64,000 bases of DNA from Hyperoodon ampullatus (GCA_949752795.1 OX457058.1:169324223-169388222), one strand, 5' to 3'. Positions 22,213 to 34,739 are shown, numbered from the stretch's first letter. Program-made: numbers and translations. Notes: a model not told the origin generated them from the letters alone.

Positions 22213-23770
22213 GTAAGCTTTAAAATATCCTGTCCTTTGAAAGAATTATTAGGTAGTTCTACTAAATTGATTGGGACCTAAATTTTTATCGAACTGAAAG
22301 TCTTGAAGGGCCTTATGTTTTCTAGTGCTCTGCCAGAAGAGTCTGGACTCAAGCTTTCTGGGTGTATATAGCAGAGGAGATCAGAGGCCTAACTGATAAA
22401 AATGGCTACTGCCTGCTTTCCTCAGTTGAACGCCTTTTCAAGAGATTTATATAGTGATAAAAGTTATATGTTTGCCACGAATATAGAGTGGAATTAAAAG
22501 GAGAACCTACAGTTGCTTAAAATTAAGAACAGGAAACACTTATGGTCTTAAAGAAAATCAGAATTACGAAGCATTTTAAGTTCATCAGTGGTATTTCCTA
22601 TTTCTCGAAGCATAATTTATGATAATAACAATTATTTTTAATCCATGTAACACTTCAAGTGTTCAATATGCTTTACAATCAATATGGAGGACAACAAACA
22701 AAACCACGGCAGCCCTTTTTATACTGTCTGCTTTGACTATAAGGTAGAGACAGGGGGACTCATCTGCTCAGAGTTCTCATTAGAAAAAACAGGCAGACAA
22801 AGGTGAGCCTTTCAGGTAAAGACTCAACTGTTGGCGAAATAACGTCGAAGAAGTGAGAGCACACTTCACTTTCCATTAAATTCTCAGGCTTGGTCTCTTC
22901 CATTATCCTGATCTCCTCACTCCAAATCTGATTTTAGAAACACGTTTCTTTCAGCTATATAACAGCAAAAGTTTTTTAAGATAGGCATTAGGGAAAGAAC
23001 ACCAGCTCAGAACGACTGTAGTGGCACTGGAGTTCCCAGCAGTCTAAGGCTTTGCCCTGGGCGGACTGAATGCCTTGTAGAAAGAAACCTCACTAGATCA
23101 AGTCAGCTCCTAGTCTTCAGTGCCACTATCTCTGTGTTCTTATTCTTTGGAATGTCTCTTCTTCTTTAGAACCCTTAGTGTCCTTGTTCTATGTTAAAGG
23201 GATTCTGTTTATCAGATTCGTAGATTTCATACTTACATAGTAAGTTTAGGACCTTGTTATAGGACATTTCTCTTTTCCAATGGCAGTGGAATAATTAGCT
23301 CAGTTTTCACATTAATAATCAGATAAGGCACCAAGACATCTGATTCTGTCCTCTTGAATTCTCCTTTTGTCTTTGAGGTCAGGGTTCTCAACGGGAAACA
23401 CTTTCCTTTATCACAAATTCTGAAAGCTCTCTAAGTGAGAGACACTTTTCAGTAGGAAGCAAATTCCAAATTCCATTTGCAAAGAAACTGTGACATTCTG
23501 GTTGGCACTTCGGAACTTGCTGCTTAGGTCTTAGTCATGGTGCCAAAAAATTAAGAAATTTGGGATATTGAAGTCATGTTTGCAAGACATGAGGATTCCA
23601 TTTTCTTGAGCAATGAATCATTAGAATATGATCATGGGTGACAGCATTTTAATGGTAAAACTAGTGTTAAAATAGTTTATTCAAGTGCTGCTGGGAAAGA
23701 CTCTATGCAATTGAGTCCATTTTCAAAGGGAGACAATATCAACAGCCACAACGAATGGTAGTACTAACCA
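22213..23770. other. UNC79 intron, first part, no repeat recognised
   Basis: Moderately AT-rich, with no exon, gene or repeat that I can name. It leads into a full-length MIR at 23770-24055. Confidence 0.5.
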
Positions 23771-24055
23771 ATAGCTATTATTATCATAGCAATATTATAT
23801 TATAATACATAATAGTAATGGTATGTCAAGCACTTTTCTAAGCACTTTACATGTGTCATCTCATTTAACCCCTCATATTAATTCTATTAAATAAGTATAC
23901 TATTATACCCATTTTATATATAATGAAATTAAAGCACAGAGTGGTTAAATTGCTCAAAGTTACATATCTGGTGAGCATTGGAACCAGAATTCGACCCTGG
24001 GAGTCCTAATCCACAGCACACGCTCTGAACAGTTAGGCTACGCTGCTTCTCCGTA
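23770..24055 (+). mobile_element. MIR SINE, sense, near full length
   Basis: It runs from 'caagcacttttctaagcact' through 'atacccattttatatataat' and 'gaaccagaattcgaccctgg' to 'acagttaggctacgctgct'. This is nearly the whole MIR consensus in order. Confidence 0.88.
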
Positions 24056-24210
24056 CTATTGCTGGTTATCATAGTCCAGGGGCACTTCTTTTAGTAAAAA
24101 CTCGGTTTGGCCTTTGGGAATGCTGGCATCCATTATGAGTCCATAGAGTATAATTTTGGCTCTCTTTGAGATCTAGGGAGGAAAGGAAGTGCTTGGCGCA
24201 AAGATTACCA

Positions 24211-24338
24211 TCTTTTTTTTTGTTGTTGTTGGCCGCGCTGCCCAGCTTGTGGGATCTTAGTTCCCTGACTAGGGATTGAACCCATGCCCCCTGCAGTGGG
24301 AGCGTGGAATCTTAACCCCTGGACCGCCAGGGAAGTCC
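24211..24338 (-). mobile_element. Short CHR-related SINE, antisense
   Basis: A T-run and 'gttgttgttggccgcgctg' are followed by 'gtgggatcttagttccctga' and the inverted head 'ggaccgccagggaagtccc'. It is the same short type as 7466-7578. The likely TSD is accatctttt against cccatccttt, imperfect. Confidence 0.85.
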
Positions 24339-24339
24339 C

Positions 24340-27300
24340 CATCCTTTTGGAAGTTAAATTGAGCTATACCTGAGGTGATGTGGACAGTGTTTCAATTCCC
24401 AGATGTTTTAACGCTATCTCCCACTCAGCAATTCATTGTGGCTAGTAGGTCAGAGCAGAGTTGACAGCCTATAGGACACACACACATCAAGTGGGAGGAA
24501 GAAAGAAGACACTGAGGAATGTAACAAGTCCCTGGTTGGACTTTAATACTCACAGGTTCAACTCTTGGGCTGAACCCAATGCATTTTCTTTCTTCTCTTT
24601 GCCTACCTCAGTTTAAAAAAATTTTTCATCTCTTTTGTTTACTTTCCAATAATTCCAGTAATACAGAACTTAAAACTATTGTCCTATGTATTAGACCAAG
24701 TTATGGTCATTTTCATCATTCTCACTGTTGGTTTATACATCCGTAATAATCATATTTATAATTCTTCATTTTACTTATGCTGTTAGAAAGTTCAAGACAA
24801 ATAAGATGGTCTAAGTATTTGGTGTCCAAGATTCTTTGACAGTAATGCTTTCTACTCACAAACAAGACGGTTCCTTTTGCATTTTATATAATTTATTATA
24901 TACATTCAGAAGCACTTCTTGCTTTCAGAATTCATATTCTTGGAAAGAAACAAGAAAGCATTAAAGATAAATTCTCACAGAGTAACCCTCTGTCTTTCTC
25001 TTTGGGTATTCTCAATGAAGTTAAAATTATTTTGGTTAAAATATACAACATGAAGTTCCAGCAGCATCATTAAGTCACAATTGCATTTTTAGAGTAATAG
25101 TCCTTTGGTATTCATGCATGCATGCAACTCTCTGATTTCAGTAGAGGTTTGTACATATTTTCAAAGGCAGAGATTAGGCTAGGTGTTTAACTTCAATTAA
25201 TTTAATCCATAGGAGAGGAGAGATTATTTGCAGAGAAATATAGAGACCATAATTGACTATATCAGCAGTTGAACAGTCCACATAGGTCCACTTAGTTTAT
25301 TATTGGACTCAGAGTTCATGGAGGTTCCCCAAACTCTAGGTGAGCAGAAGGCAAGTCCTCTGTGTTACTCAGCTTGCTAGCCCTTGAGTCTAGGGCAATG
25401 TTCTGTCCTTAGAAGGGGATCAGTAAGTATTTGTTGAATTGAATTGACTTGAGTCCAAATTTCATCCATCACAGGAACTCTTCTAGAGCATTTACTTAAT
25501 CTAGCAGTGACCGAGGGTCCTGGGTAAGATTTTGTATGAGTACTGAGGTGTCCTCATTTTAACTTAGTAGGGATCTAAGTGTGGCAATGGACGCACAGTT
25601 TATACACAGCTTCAGAGTTTAGTTTTTTGTTTGCTTTTAGTATTAGAAGTGACTATGAAGATCATCTAGTTTAATCTCCCCTCATGGCTGCAGAGGAATC
25701 TGTCCATTTTATATTAGAAGCATTCTGGGACCATATTTTAGACATCTAAGGTCTTCTGTAGGGATCTTGCCTTTTATCTGGGAGAACATTTAAAGGCTTT
25801 CTTCTAGTCTTCCTATTTCAAACATTCTTTTGGAATTCCTTCCCCCAGGTCACTCTTCTGGTGCCATTCAAACTGCTAGCACATACAATCTTTTTAAAAA
25901 AAATCATTGAGTTTGGGGAAAGCTACTTGCTGCTAACTCTTTAGTAAATGTTTAATATGTTTTTAAAAGGGATTCTAGTTTCAGTTTGATAATCTTAATT
26001 GAATTCTAATTTCTAATGGCTTAGGAACAAAATACAGACCTTCAAATGACTGATTTATTGTCCACAGAGTAGCTTTAGAGCATAGCATGATCAAGTAAAT
26101 TTTATGAAGTGCATAGATCTAATTCAAATGTCAAAGTTCATAATCTTATAGAAAGTTTATTTGACATATTAATTTTCTGTGCTATAGATACCTCAGGGCA
26201 ACTCCTCATCTTTCCCCACACCCACAGTGTTCCTCTTCTCTTGGTTTCGCTTGATGTTGGAAGTAAATGCTTGGTAAAGAGGATCTCAGGAGTGAAGAGG
26301 AAAGATGAAGAGTTGTCTTCTGGGTCAAACTCTTCTGAGCAGGGCATTCTTAATATTCTTTTTGGTTGGGTGTACAGACCTCTGGGAAAGAATCTCAGAT
26401 GGGGAAGATGGTTTTATCATTCCCAAGTTAGACAGTTTGGTTGGGGAAATAAGTTTCTTTTTTTAATGAATAAACTTCACAAAACATCATGAAATCACAA
26501 TGCATTGTACATTTATTCATGAGCCCTTCTTAAGTTTTTGCACAAACGAAAACATTTCCTTACATTGAAACATGAATGGTAATTTAAAACTGGTTTCATG
26601 GATTATTCATCTTCAGCCATTTTTTTCTCAACCTCACCTACTTATTAAATCTAAAAGCAGTGAGAGAGAAGTTTACTGTTTCAGTACTGACGTTTTTTCT
26701 TCCCTATGTATATGAAGTTGGTGCTGCTATCATTTGGAAACCCTGCATATACAGGAAGGGAAAAATACCAATGTAGAGCCTCCAAAGTTGATTTCACTAA
26801 TGTTTGTTAAATTATATCAAACTTTGGAAAAATACTACTGTGTATTTGAAAAGAATAATTAATGTGCTATATTTCCCCCACCAAGGAAAAGTTTGATGAG
26901 AGCAATGTACTTAGAGAAAAGCATTAATGTATGCTCTGCAACTAATTTTATTCTCTAAGGCAAAGTATTGTTTTTCCGTGCCACTTCTATAAGAGCCACA
27001 TGTTGCAGTTTTGGAAGGATGCTGATAGTAGGCTAATTTAGGGCTGAAGTTTGGGAAATAATATTTCTGACTTACATCCATTGTGATTTTAAGGGAATTT
27101 TCAGTAGGATAAAATCCTACAGGGTTAAAACAGATTTTTGGTGAGTGGGTTCATCAAGAATATAACACTTAAGGGGGTACTTTTAGGAGTAATTGAGTTA
27201 TATGAGGAAAGTATAAAGTCTGATGGAAAATCTGATGGTATTTATAATAGATGTAGGCAGGCAGGGGTAACTGGAATGTTGATATTATCCCATTGTAAAG

Positions 27301-28998
27301 TATAAGCTTACAAAGTTAAATACATCACACACAAAAAAGGTAAATTAAATCCCTTTAAAAATAAAAAAGTTACACTAAATCTTAAGTTATTTATTGCTAA
27401 GAAGTATTATATAACTATTCTGAAGTTATTTTTATTATTATTAATTGTTTTTCCCTGGACATTGGGTAACAGAAGACAAAGGAAATCGAGGTAAATTAGG
27501 CACATGGAAAATAAAAAGCATGTAGTCATTTTTCTTACATTGTAACATATTTTGCACTAAGAGTAAATAAAAATAAATGTAAATTTGAAATAGCGAGCAT
27601 GCTTGACACTAACCAATTCTTCACACCACTGTAAAATTGTAAATGTAATATAATTAACTAAGAACTTAGTAATGTTTGATGCACATAGAATAAGTGTAAG
27701 ATAAGATTATTTCTATGTAATGAAACATTTATAAATTGTTATCTATTTTGATTAACATCAAAGTGTACTATATCAAAGCACTTTGTAAGTGCAGCAGATA
27801 TTACCAGTATAATGTATAGATATTACCATTATAATGTCTTAATGATTAAATAGTATAACCTAATTAAAAAAAACTAAACATTTGGCTAAGCAGTCATTTC
27901 TTCTATTTTTAAATTAGCAACTTTTTCTGCTTTATTGCTTTTACTAAAAGGTTTTTATTTAAAAATTAGTGCTAAAAAAAGCCAATTTATTTTTAAGAAT
28001 TTCTTTTTACTTCCATTAAAATTTTTTTAACTTTGTAAATTATCTTTCCTTTAGTTTTTAGTGAGTTTTGTTGAATAATAACGTAAGTAGCAGCAGTAAC
28101 ATATATATGAGATCTTATTGTATGACATGCAGCTATATGAGAGATACTGCTTGCTTAGTCTTTAGAATTTTAAAGGTAACTATTTAATAAACCTCTGTTT
28201 GTATTCATAAAATAAAATGTTTCCTCCCCAACATGCAAAATTTAAAAAACACACATAAATAACCATTATCATTAGTTCACAAACATATGCTATGGACCAT
28301 CTACTCTATATTATTTTATAGCTTTTCCAATGTAGTTTAGCTAACATTTTAGAAATATGTATTATTTCTAAATTCATATGCCTGTTTAAACTTCATTATC
28401 TCAAATGATACTGACAGAATGTCATGAAACAGTATCATAATATACATATAGACATTATTTTGATGCAATAAACATGTGATTTTTAAGACTCTCTTAATAA
28501 ACACACATGTTTATTCTTTGCTAAACATGTTTCTGCAAGTGCCATACCTATATTTTGCAAGTTTTTCTTTACCTGATTAAGACAGTCTTGCTGAAAACTT
28601 CCTTTGCTTTGAAAGCTCCTTTTAATTAGCAATGAAAGCTCTAACTCATTAGACAAAGCCATCATTCTTCCTTTCCGGAAACCTCGCCTTCATCAAATCA
28701 ATAAACTGTAAAACATGGGTTTGGCACTGAAACATGCATTTTTATATTTTTGCTCCTTACTAGCCAGATAACACATGAGATGCAATGCAACTTCCACAAA
28801 ATAAGCCTTACGTTATTGGTATCTCTGTGCATGAAGCTATGCGACCCGTACTAGATTTGTAGATGCTGCTGGTGTGGCAATTGCATCTTATGTGGGATGT
28901 ATCTGGTGTTTTATTATTTGTTTTAGAGTGTCATTTCAATGTAATGTGCTGTTCTTTGTGTCTTTGTTGTCTCTTTTTTTTCTTTGTCCCCCCAACAG
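24340..28998. other. UNC79 intron: 4.6 kb with almost no recognisable repeat
   Basis: Apart from an L2/MIR-like end near 25395-25450 ('atcagtaagtatttgttgaa'), I see no transposable element, although the rest of the window carries one every few hundred bases. The sequence is very AT-rich (27.3-28.5 kb especially). The 127-codon open frame at 26109-26492 has no splice or family support. The stretch ends at the exon B acceptor. Confidence 0.45.
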
Positions 28999-29303
28999 CA
29001 TTTTGTCCCGCACAGGGAAGAAGGAAAACCAAGATGCCTCCAATTTGACAGTGCCCATGACCATGTGTCTTTTTCCTGTGCCATTCCCACTCACCCCATC
29101 TCTAAGACCGCAGGTCAGTTCCATCAACCCTACTGTTACTCGCTCCCTCCTTTACAGCGTCCTGCGAGATGCTCCCTCTGAACGTGGCCTGCAAAGTCGT
29201 GATGCTCACTTGTCAGACTACCCTTCTTTGGACTATCAAGGCCTCTACGTGACTTTGGTGACTCTCCTGGATCTAGTTCCTTTACTACAGCATGGCCAAC
29301 ATG
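28999..29303 (+). CDS. UNC79: UNC79 coding exon B (about residues 48-150)
   Basis: This 305-nt exon is the largest here. Its first base completes a Ser codon with exon A. The next 101 codons run ILSRTGKKENQDASNL... through a Pro-rich segment (PVPFPLTPSLRPQ) and SRDAHLSDYPSLDYQG to LLDLVPLLQHGQH. It ends with 'g' of an Asp codon. The acceptor is tttgtccccccaacag|c and the donor catg|gtgagc. The basic/polar linker followed by hydrophobic helices fits the N-terminal solenoid. Phase is 2 in, 1 out, so skipping it would shift the frame. The His in RDAHLSD may differ from other mammals (I recall Gln), unverified. Confidence 0.97.
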
Positions 29304-29649
29304 GTGAGCATTTAATCAAAACTTTTGAAAATGTACATGTATGTTTATAGATGCTAGAGACTGTTGTTGTTATTATAATAAATTGCTTGAAAGGTCTTTG
29401 TGTGGCTAAAACCTTTCTTACACTGAAACTTAATTATGGTGTTTCCCTTATTATCATTTTTTGCTGTTTTATGGCCAGAGGGATGTTATCCAAGTGGGTC
29501 TGCATGGGTGGGGGGAATGGGCTGGAGAAAGGAGGAAGACTATAAAAGGAACTTACCTATTCTCCCCTGATCTGCTTATCAGGGAGACTCTGGTTGAAAT
29601 TACGATTTGGGGGTTAAGTTTTAAAAACTTGCCCCCCAGAAAATGTAAG

Positions 29650-29790
29650 AGGTGGAGGTTAAAGGGCACGTCATATCCACTGACTAATTCTGTGATTTTG
29701 GGGAGCAAATCACAGAATCTCTCTGGGACTCATTTTTCCTGTCTTTAAACCCAGGAGGTTAGATAATAAGAAATCTCTAAGAATTCTTCC
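29650..29790 (-). mobile_element. MIR SINE fragment, antisense
   Basis: 'cactgactaattctgtgatt', 'aatctctctgggactcattt' and 'ttcctgtctttaaaccca' follow the MIR antisense order. Confidence 0.6.
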
Positions 29791-30939
29791 AAATTTAACA
29801 ATCAATAGTTATTAGAAAATGTTGACCAAGTGGTACAATGTATAGTGGTGCTCTATGCTGTATATAGTATATGCATGCCGTGTATGGTATACACTACCCA
29901 GTCTTAGTGTTGCTTTAGGACAGAAGCCTAAGAGCATGCTTCTTTTCTTAACTCTTCCTCTTTCTACTGTGTGTCTTTAGTAAATTTCATTATCTTGCAT
30001 GCTTACCAAATTCTTCTAACCCATAAAAAGGAGCACAATAATATCTACTGCTTAAGTATTCAATATTATATTTGGGAGAATCAAATGAAAAATCATACAG
30101 TCAGAAAAACGACTTTTGCAGCAAATGAGCTTTTAATACACCAGCTGTCTTAACTTTAAAGCACTGATAATTTGGTCCATGGAGGTATGATAACCAAAGT
30201 TTCACTGTCCCAAAAATTGGAATTTCAGAAATGGGTGGGTGGTGGAGGTTATTTTGTCTTTTAGTTATGGCTAACTTTCCTAAGAGAATGCTTAATGGTT
30301 TATTTAGTAAGATGTGTTCTGAACTTAAAAAAAATCTTCTTTTATAGAAATGATGAAATAATGATTATTAATTTGTTTTTTATTATATTCACAATTTTGT
30401 ATAACAGTGAATATAAAAAATGTAGAAACTTGTGAGTTTGCTTATTGTACAATTTTGTAGCTGTTTGAGTCTAGTCACTTTTATTGTGATCCTATCCCAG
30501 CTCAGAACTTAAAGGAGATGACTCTTTGAATGTAATATTCCCGGAGCTTGCCATGGTGGTGAACTTGTCAGTGCTTTTCCTTTGTGACTACCTTCCTGGT
30601 CTTGGGATGGGCCACTGAGTTAGGGCCCCTTGATTAAGATAAAAGCATTCAGTTTGGTATCTCACAGCCCATCTAACTGCAGTTAATGTGTAAATTGTGA
30701 CAATTTCAGGGGGGATTATTTGTATTTTTGCTCTTTTACCCACAGCTATTTTGTGACCTTCCTCTTTACTGTTATCTATAGGCTGTGTTCTTGTTCTGCA
30801 TAACAGATCTTAGAAGATAGGAAAAACTCACTAGACCATCCCTTAGAGGTTAAAAACCAATACAACCCTGTTTTGATCTGAATGACATCAGACTTTCCGA
30901 GGGAGGGAGTTTAGAACGTGGAATTCTGGTTCCCAAGCT

Positions 30940-31048
30940 GGAACTTCTAAATAAGAATGACTGAGGTGTGGGTCCTGAGGATCTGAATTTTTAACTAGCT
31001 CTCTGGGTGATTCTTCTGTACACCAAGTTTGAGAACCACTGCACTTGC
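30940..31048 (-). mobile_element. hAT-Charlie (MER5A-like) DNA transposon fragment
   Basis: It ends in 'gtttgagaaccactgca', preceded by 'ctgggtgattcttctgtaca' and 'cctgaggatctgaattttta'. These are typical of one half of MER5A. Confidence 0.6.
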
Positions 31049-31059
31049 ACTGTACCCAG

Positions 31060-31200
31060 CAGAGCTGCATTTTTGTTGCGCTTCACCTACTAACTCTCAG
31101 GTGATCTTGGGCAATCACTTTCCTTCTCTGGGCCTCAGTCTCCTCATTTGAAAAATATTCCGGGGGGGCTTCAGGTTCCTTTCAGTGCTAATGTTCTGTA
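31060..31200 (-). mobile_element. MIR SINE, antisense
   Basis: 'gtgatcttgggcaatcactt', 'ctctgggcctcagtctcctc' and 'aggttcctttcagtgctaat' are in MIR antisense order. Confidence 0.7.
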
Positions 31201-31659
31201 ACTAGGCTAAAAGGCAGCTGAGGTTTCTTATGTGCACAGGCTCAGTCAGTTCTTAGGAATACACTTGTGAATTTTCGATTTCATCAATTTGAGCCCAAGG
31301 TTGACTGACCCTCACTCCCCAGTGGGCAGTGTGGCCACATCCTCTCTGCTGTCAGTTGATGTTCTTGTTGAGGTGGCATATTAATTCTAATGATAATCAG
31401 AATTAACATTAGGCATCAAAATAGCACAAAGAAGGTGCATCTGCTACAAGACAAACAAGTCTAATAATTTTCTTTTATAATGGATACGAAAATGAGAAAA
31501 AGTCTTCATTGTCAAGTCTTGGCTGATGACCTGTATATCAGGAGATCCAGAAACATCAAAATATATATTCAGTGTAATGGGGTTCGGTTTACATGCATTC
31601 TAAAGCTAAATCGTTATGATTTTTTGAATGTCCTCTATTTTTACTCCTTGTGCAGGTAA

Positions 31660-31830
31660 TAATAGTAACAATATTAATATTCATAATAATATCTAATATT
31701 TGTGGAGCACACATTAGGTGCTATGTTAAGCACTTTACGTTTTTCTCATTTAAACCTCCTAACGATCCTTCTAATGAAGTGAGGTAGGTACTGTTCCTAT
31801 CACTTAAAAATGTTGGTAGAAAGATTATTA
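31660..31830 (+). mobile_element. MIR SINE, sense
   Basis: 'ggtgctatgttaagcacttt' and 'gaagtgaggtaggtactgtt' are MIR landmarks, in sense order. Confidence 0.7.
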
Positions 31831-32249
31831 TTAGCTGGCACGTCCTTCTGTGATCATTGATAACTAAGTGTGCAGGGTCACGCAGTATCAGTTTACAGCT
31901 TTCTTTCTTTGGTGCGTGCTGAAACTGCCGCTGTGCTGGAAGACGCAAATCACTTCATTGCCCAGGACTCCAGATGTAGGAAGATTGTTCGGTCGATGGA
32001 GCAGAAATAGCATGGTTTTATTTCCAGTCTTGCCCTTGACTTTTCTAAAAATTCCCGTGAGAAAATAATTTAACATTGCTGTGCCACAGTGATCTTGTGT
32101 AAAATGTAACAGAGGTAAGAATGCTGGAAGGATTTCAAGATTCGTTAATCACTTGGAAAGTGCTTTTCATTTATGAAATCAGGGAGTAATATGAATACCA
32201 AGTACTAATGAAGATGGATACGGTGTTGAGGAAAACCTCACATCATAGA

Positions 32250-32590
32250 TATGGTTGACCCTCGAACAACTTGTGGAGTTAGGGGCACTGAGCCCCCATA
32301 TAGTTGAAAATCTGCGATCTCTGCTGCTCTCTCTGCCTCAAAAACAAAGGAATTGATAAATGACTCACCTAAGGGCAGGGAGCTGAAACAGTTTGGATAA
32401 AATCAGGACTCAAACCCTAGTTCTTTGGGTTCCACTTATTGTGATCTCTAATTGAACACAAACTTTTTCCCGCACTTAGTTGATTTAAAGATCTGTAAAA
32501 TGAAGATACAGGTACTATATTTATAGAAAAAATCCATGTATAAGTGGACCCACACAGTTCAAACCTGTGTTGTTCACGAATCAACTGTAT
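32250..32590. mobile_element. MER8-like Tigger-group MITE with an unrelated centre
   Basis: The left end 'tggttgaccctcgaacaact' (32252 on) and the right end '...gttgttcacgaatcaactg' (to about 32590) are the two ends of a MER8-type inverted-repeat element. TA sits at both outer borders. The 180 bp between (about 32335-32515) is not MER8 centre but looks MIR-like ('ctaagggcagggagctgaaa', 'ggactcaaaccctagttctt'). It could be a composite element or two partial copies. Confidence 0.6.
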
Positions 32591-32597
32591 ATTTCTT

Positions 32598-32804
32598 TTT
32601 TTTTTTTTTTTTTGCGGTACCAGGGCCTCTCACTGTTGCGGCCTCTCCCGTTGCGGAGCACAGGCTCCGGACGCGCAGGCTCAGCGGCCATGGCTCACGG
32701 GCCCAGCCACTCCGCAGCATGTGGGATCTTCCCGGACTGGCGCACGAACCCGTGTCCCCTGCATCGGCAGGCGGACTCTCAACCACTGTGCCACCAGGGA
32801 AGCC
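32598..32804 (-). mobile_element. CHR SINE, young form, antisense
   Basis: T-run, gcggtaccagggcctctcac, body, inverted head ccaccagggaagcc. The perfect 13-bp TSD ctgtatatttctt lies at 32585-32597 and 32805-32817. The target site overlaps the outer tip of the MER8-like element. The insertion is 185 bp upstream of exon C. Confidence 0.96.
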
Positions 32805-32988
32805 CTGTATATTTCTTAATGCAATCATTCATCAAAGACTGTGTACGCACTCTACAGAACTCTTGATAGGAAGGGAGTGATGGTTGCTTATAATTTAAAC
32901 CAGTTCATAAAAACTTAAAATGTAAAATTAGCATTTTTTGTTAAATGGCAAAATATTCAGTGACTGATTACTTCATTTTGTTTTGTAG

Positions 32989-33159
32989 ATCTTGGACAGT
33001 CAATATTTTATACAACTACGTGTTTGCTCCCCTTTCTCAATGATGATATTCTGAGTACTTTGCCCTACACGATGATATCAACTTTAGCTACCTTTCCTCC
33101 GTTTCTGCACAAGGATATTATTGAATATCTCAGCACATCTTTTCTACCAATGGCTATAT
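32989..33159 (+). CDS. UNC79: UNC79 coding exon C (about residues 150-207)
   Basis: A 171-nt exon. The first two bases complete Asp, then 56 codons encode LGQSIFYTTTCLLPFLNDD, STLPYTMISTLATFPPFLHK and DIIEYLSTSFLPMAI. It ends with 't' of a Leu codon. The acceptor is tttgttttgtag|at and the donor atat|gtaagt. The product is strongly hydrophobic and helical, typical of solenoid repeats rather than membrane spans. The exon is phase 1-1 and a multiple of three, so it could be skipped without a frameshift. Confidence 0.97.
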
Positions 33160-33524
33160 GTAAGTTCGGTCTTACCTAATACTAGATTATTTTTATGTGT
33201 TGTATGAATGGAAATTGCTTTTGCTGTTTAGGCTACAGATTTTCAAGATTATAATGGAATCACTTGCTGTATATATGTGCTTTGATTTAAATTCAGTTAT
33301 TTCAGCATGAATAGTATGGTGAACATCAAAGAAATGAAAAGACAATTATACCTTAGAACTGTTGTATTCACATAGCTTGATCTTATTGGATAGGAAGAAA
33401 GAACATGTCAAGGCACAGTCTGTATTTCCTCCATATAAATTATGGTATTTTTTGGCTACTTTAGAAAAAAGGGTGGAGCAAAGTGTTGCCTTTGATGTAG
33501 AAATTCTTATCTTTTGCATCTGAA

Positions 33525-33745
33525 AGAAGTAGGGTGTGCCAGGAAGAGCAATGGATAGAATCAGGATATGTAGATCTCCTGTGGTCTCAGTTCTGTCTGT
33601 AATCTGCTGTATGATGTGAGGTTGGGCGACCGACATAGTTGAAACCTCATCTCCAGAATGATGATATCATCAGCTTTCCCTCACAGGGGTGTTGTGATGA
33701 CAAAATGAGTCAAAATTTATGAAAACACTTTGAAAAAAGCTGAAA
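33525..33745 (-). mobile_element. MIR-like SINE, antisense
   Basis: 'gtgtgccaggaagagcaatg', 'gtggtctcagttctgtctgt' and 'caggggtgttgtgatgacaa' follow the MIR antisense order, but the copy is diverged. Confidence 0.6.
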
Positions 33746-33959
33746 TTTACAACTCATGTGCAAGGTACTCTTATAAACATGGAATTGATTTGAATTCTGT
33801 TTCACTTTTATAAACTTAATTCTGCAGGCTTTCCAGATGTGATAACAGAGAGAAAAAAATAAGTCGGGTTGTGTTTTTTATGATCAAAATCCTGCTAAAT
33901 TATTTTTTAAAAGAAATGGGTGATTAATTAATTTACGTTTCAGTGGATAATCTGAAAAG

Positions 33960-34190
33960 ATTATGGGTGTAGGAGTCAAACATATCTAGATTCAAATCAC
34001 AGCTCTGCTACCAGCTAGCTGTGTGAGCTTAGGCAAGTTACCTAACCTTTCTGTTTCTTACCTGTAAAATGAGAATAATGATAATACTGCCTCATAAGGT
34101 CGCTGTGGCAATTGAGATGATTAACTGGAACATTGATAGAGTGCTAGCACAATGCCTAGTGTTCAATAAGTGTTAGTTTACTTCTCTCCT
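33960..34190 (-). mobile_element. MIR SINE, antisense
   Basis: 'aaatcacagctctgctacca', 'agcttaggcaagttacctaa', 'cttacctgtaaaatgagaat' and 'cctagtgttcaataagtgtt' give a nearly complete copy. Confidence 0.85.
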
Positions 34191-34569
34191 TCCCTCAACT
34201 CTTGTTCTATAATAATGCCTGTGTTGGTCACATTCAATTCCTAGAGATCATTTTTCACTGTTTTGTACTTTTATGATCTTATTAAAGTTGTTGCTTTGTA
34301 ATTACAATTGGTAAACATATGTACCTTAGAGCCACATTTACTTATTTTACAATTGAGTTTAATTTTAGCTATGGAATTGTAATTTTCATGTCTTTTAAAC
34401 AAAGAGTCTGACTTCTGCCTAAATTATATAGCTATTTAGAAAATTAGCAGACTGATCATACTGTTCAAGTAATAGAATATTTGATTGTTCTCTTTTTTGG
34501 TTCTGTGTATCCTTATTGACAAGTACTTGCTTATGGATACAGCCTTAGGATTGCATAGTTGTATTTTTT

Positions 34570-34739
34570 TTTTTTTTTTTCGTGGTGGGCGGGCCTCTCC
34601 CATTGCGGAGCACAGGCTCCGGACGCGCAGGCTCAGCGGCCATGGCTCACGGGCCTAGTCACTCCGCGGCATGTGGGACCTTCCCGGACCATGGCGCGAA
34701 CCCATGACTCTCAACCACTGCGCCACCAGGGAAGACCCC
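34570..34739 (-). mobile_element. CHR SINE, young form with two internal deletions, antisense
   Basis: The T-run is followed by cgtggtgggcgggcctctcc. The 'actgttgtgg' segment after cctctc is missing, and so are about 20 bp ('cgtcccctgcatcggcagg' region) before 'gactctcaaccactgcg'. The flanks both read tgtattttttt-like, which is consistent with a TSD but low in complexity. Confidence 0.88.

Larger units (their letters stand above)
29304..32250. other. UNC79 intron B-C, first part
   Basis: It holds antisense MIR pieces (about 29650-29790 and 31060-31200), a MER5A-like fragment (about 30940-31048) and a sense MIR (about 31660-31830). The rest is unassigned. No further coding exon with conserved borders is visible. 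Confidence 0.5.

Noticed and set aside
26109..26492. 127-codon open frame in a UNC79 intron
   Set aside because: No homology or consensus exon borders. The length is unremarkable for random AT-rich DNA of this size.
28874..28998. Upstream extension of exon B's open frame (Met at 28874)
   Set aside because: This segment is the intron's pyrimidine tract and acceptor. The protein match starts at the AG-bounded exon at 28999.
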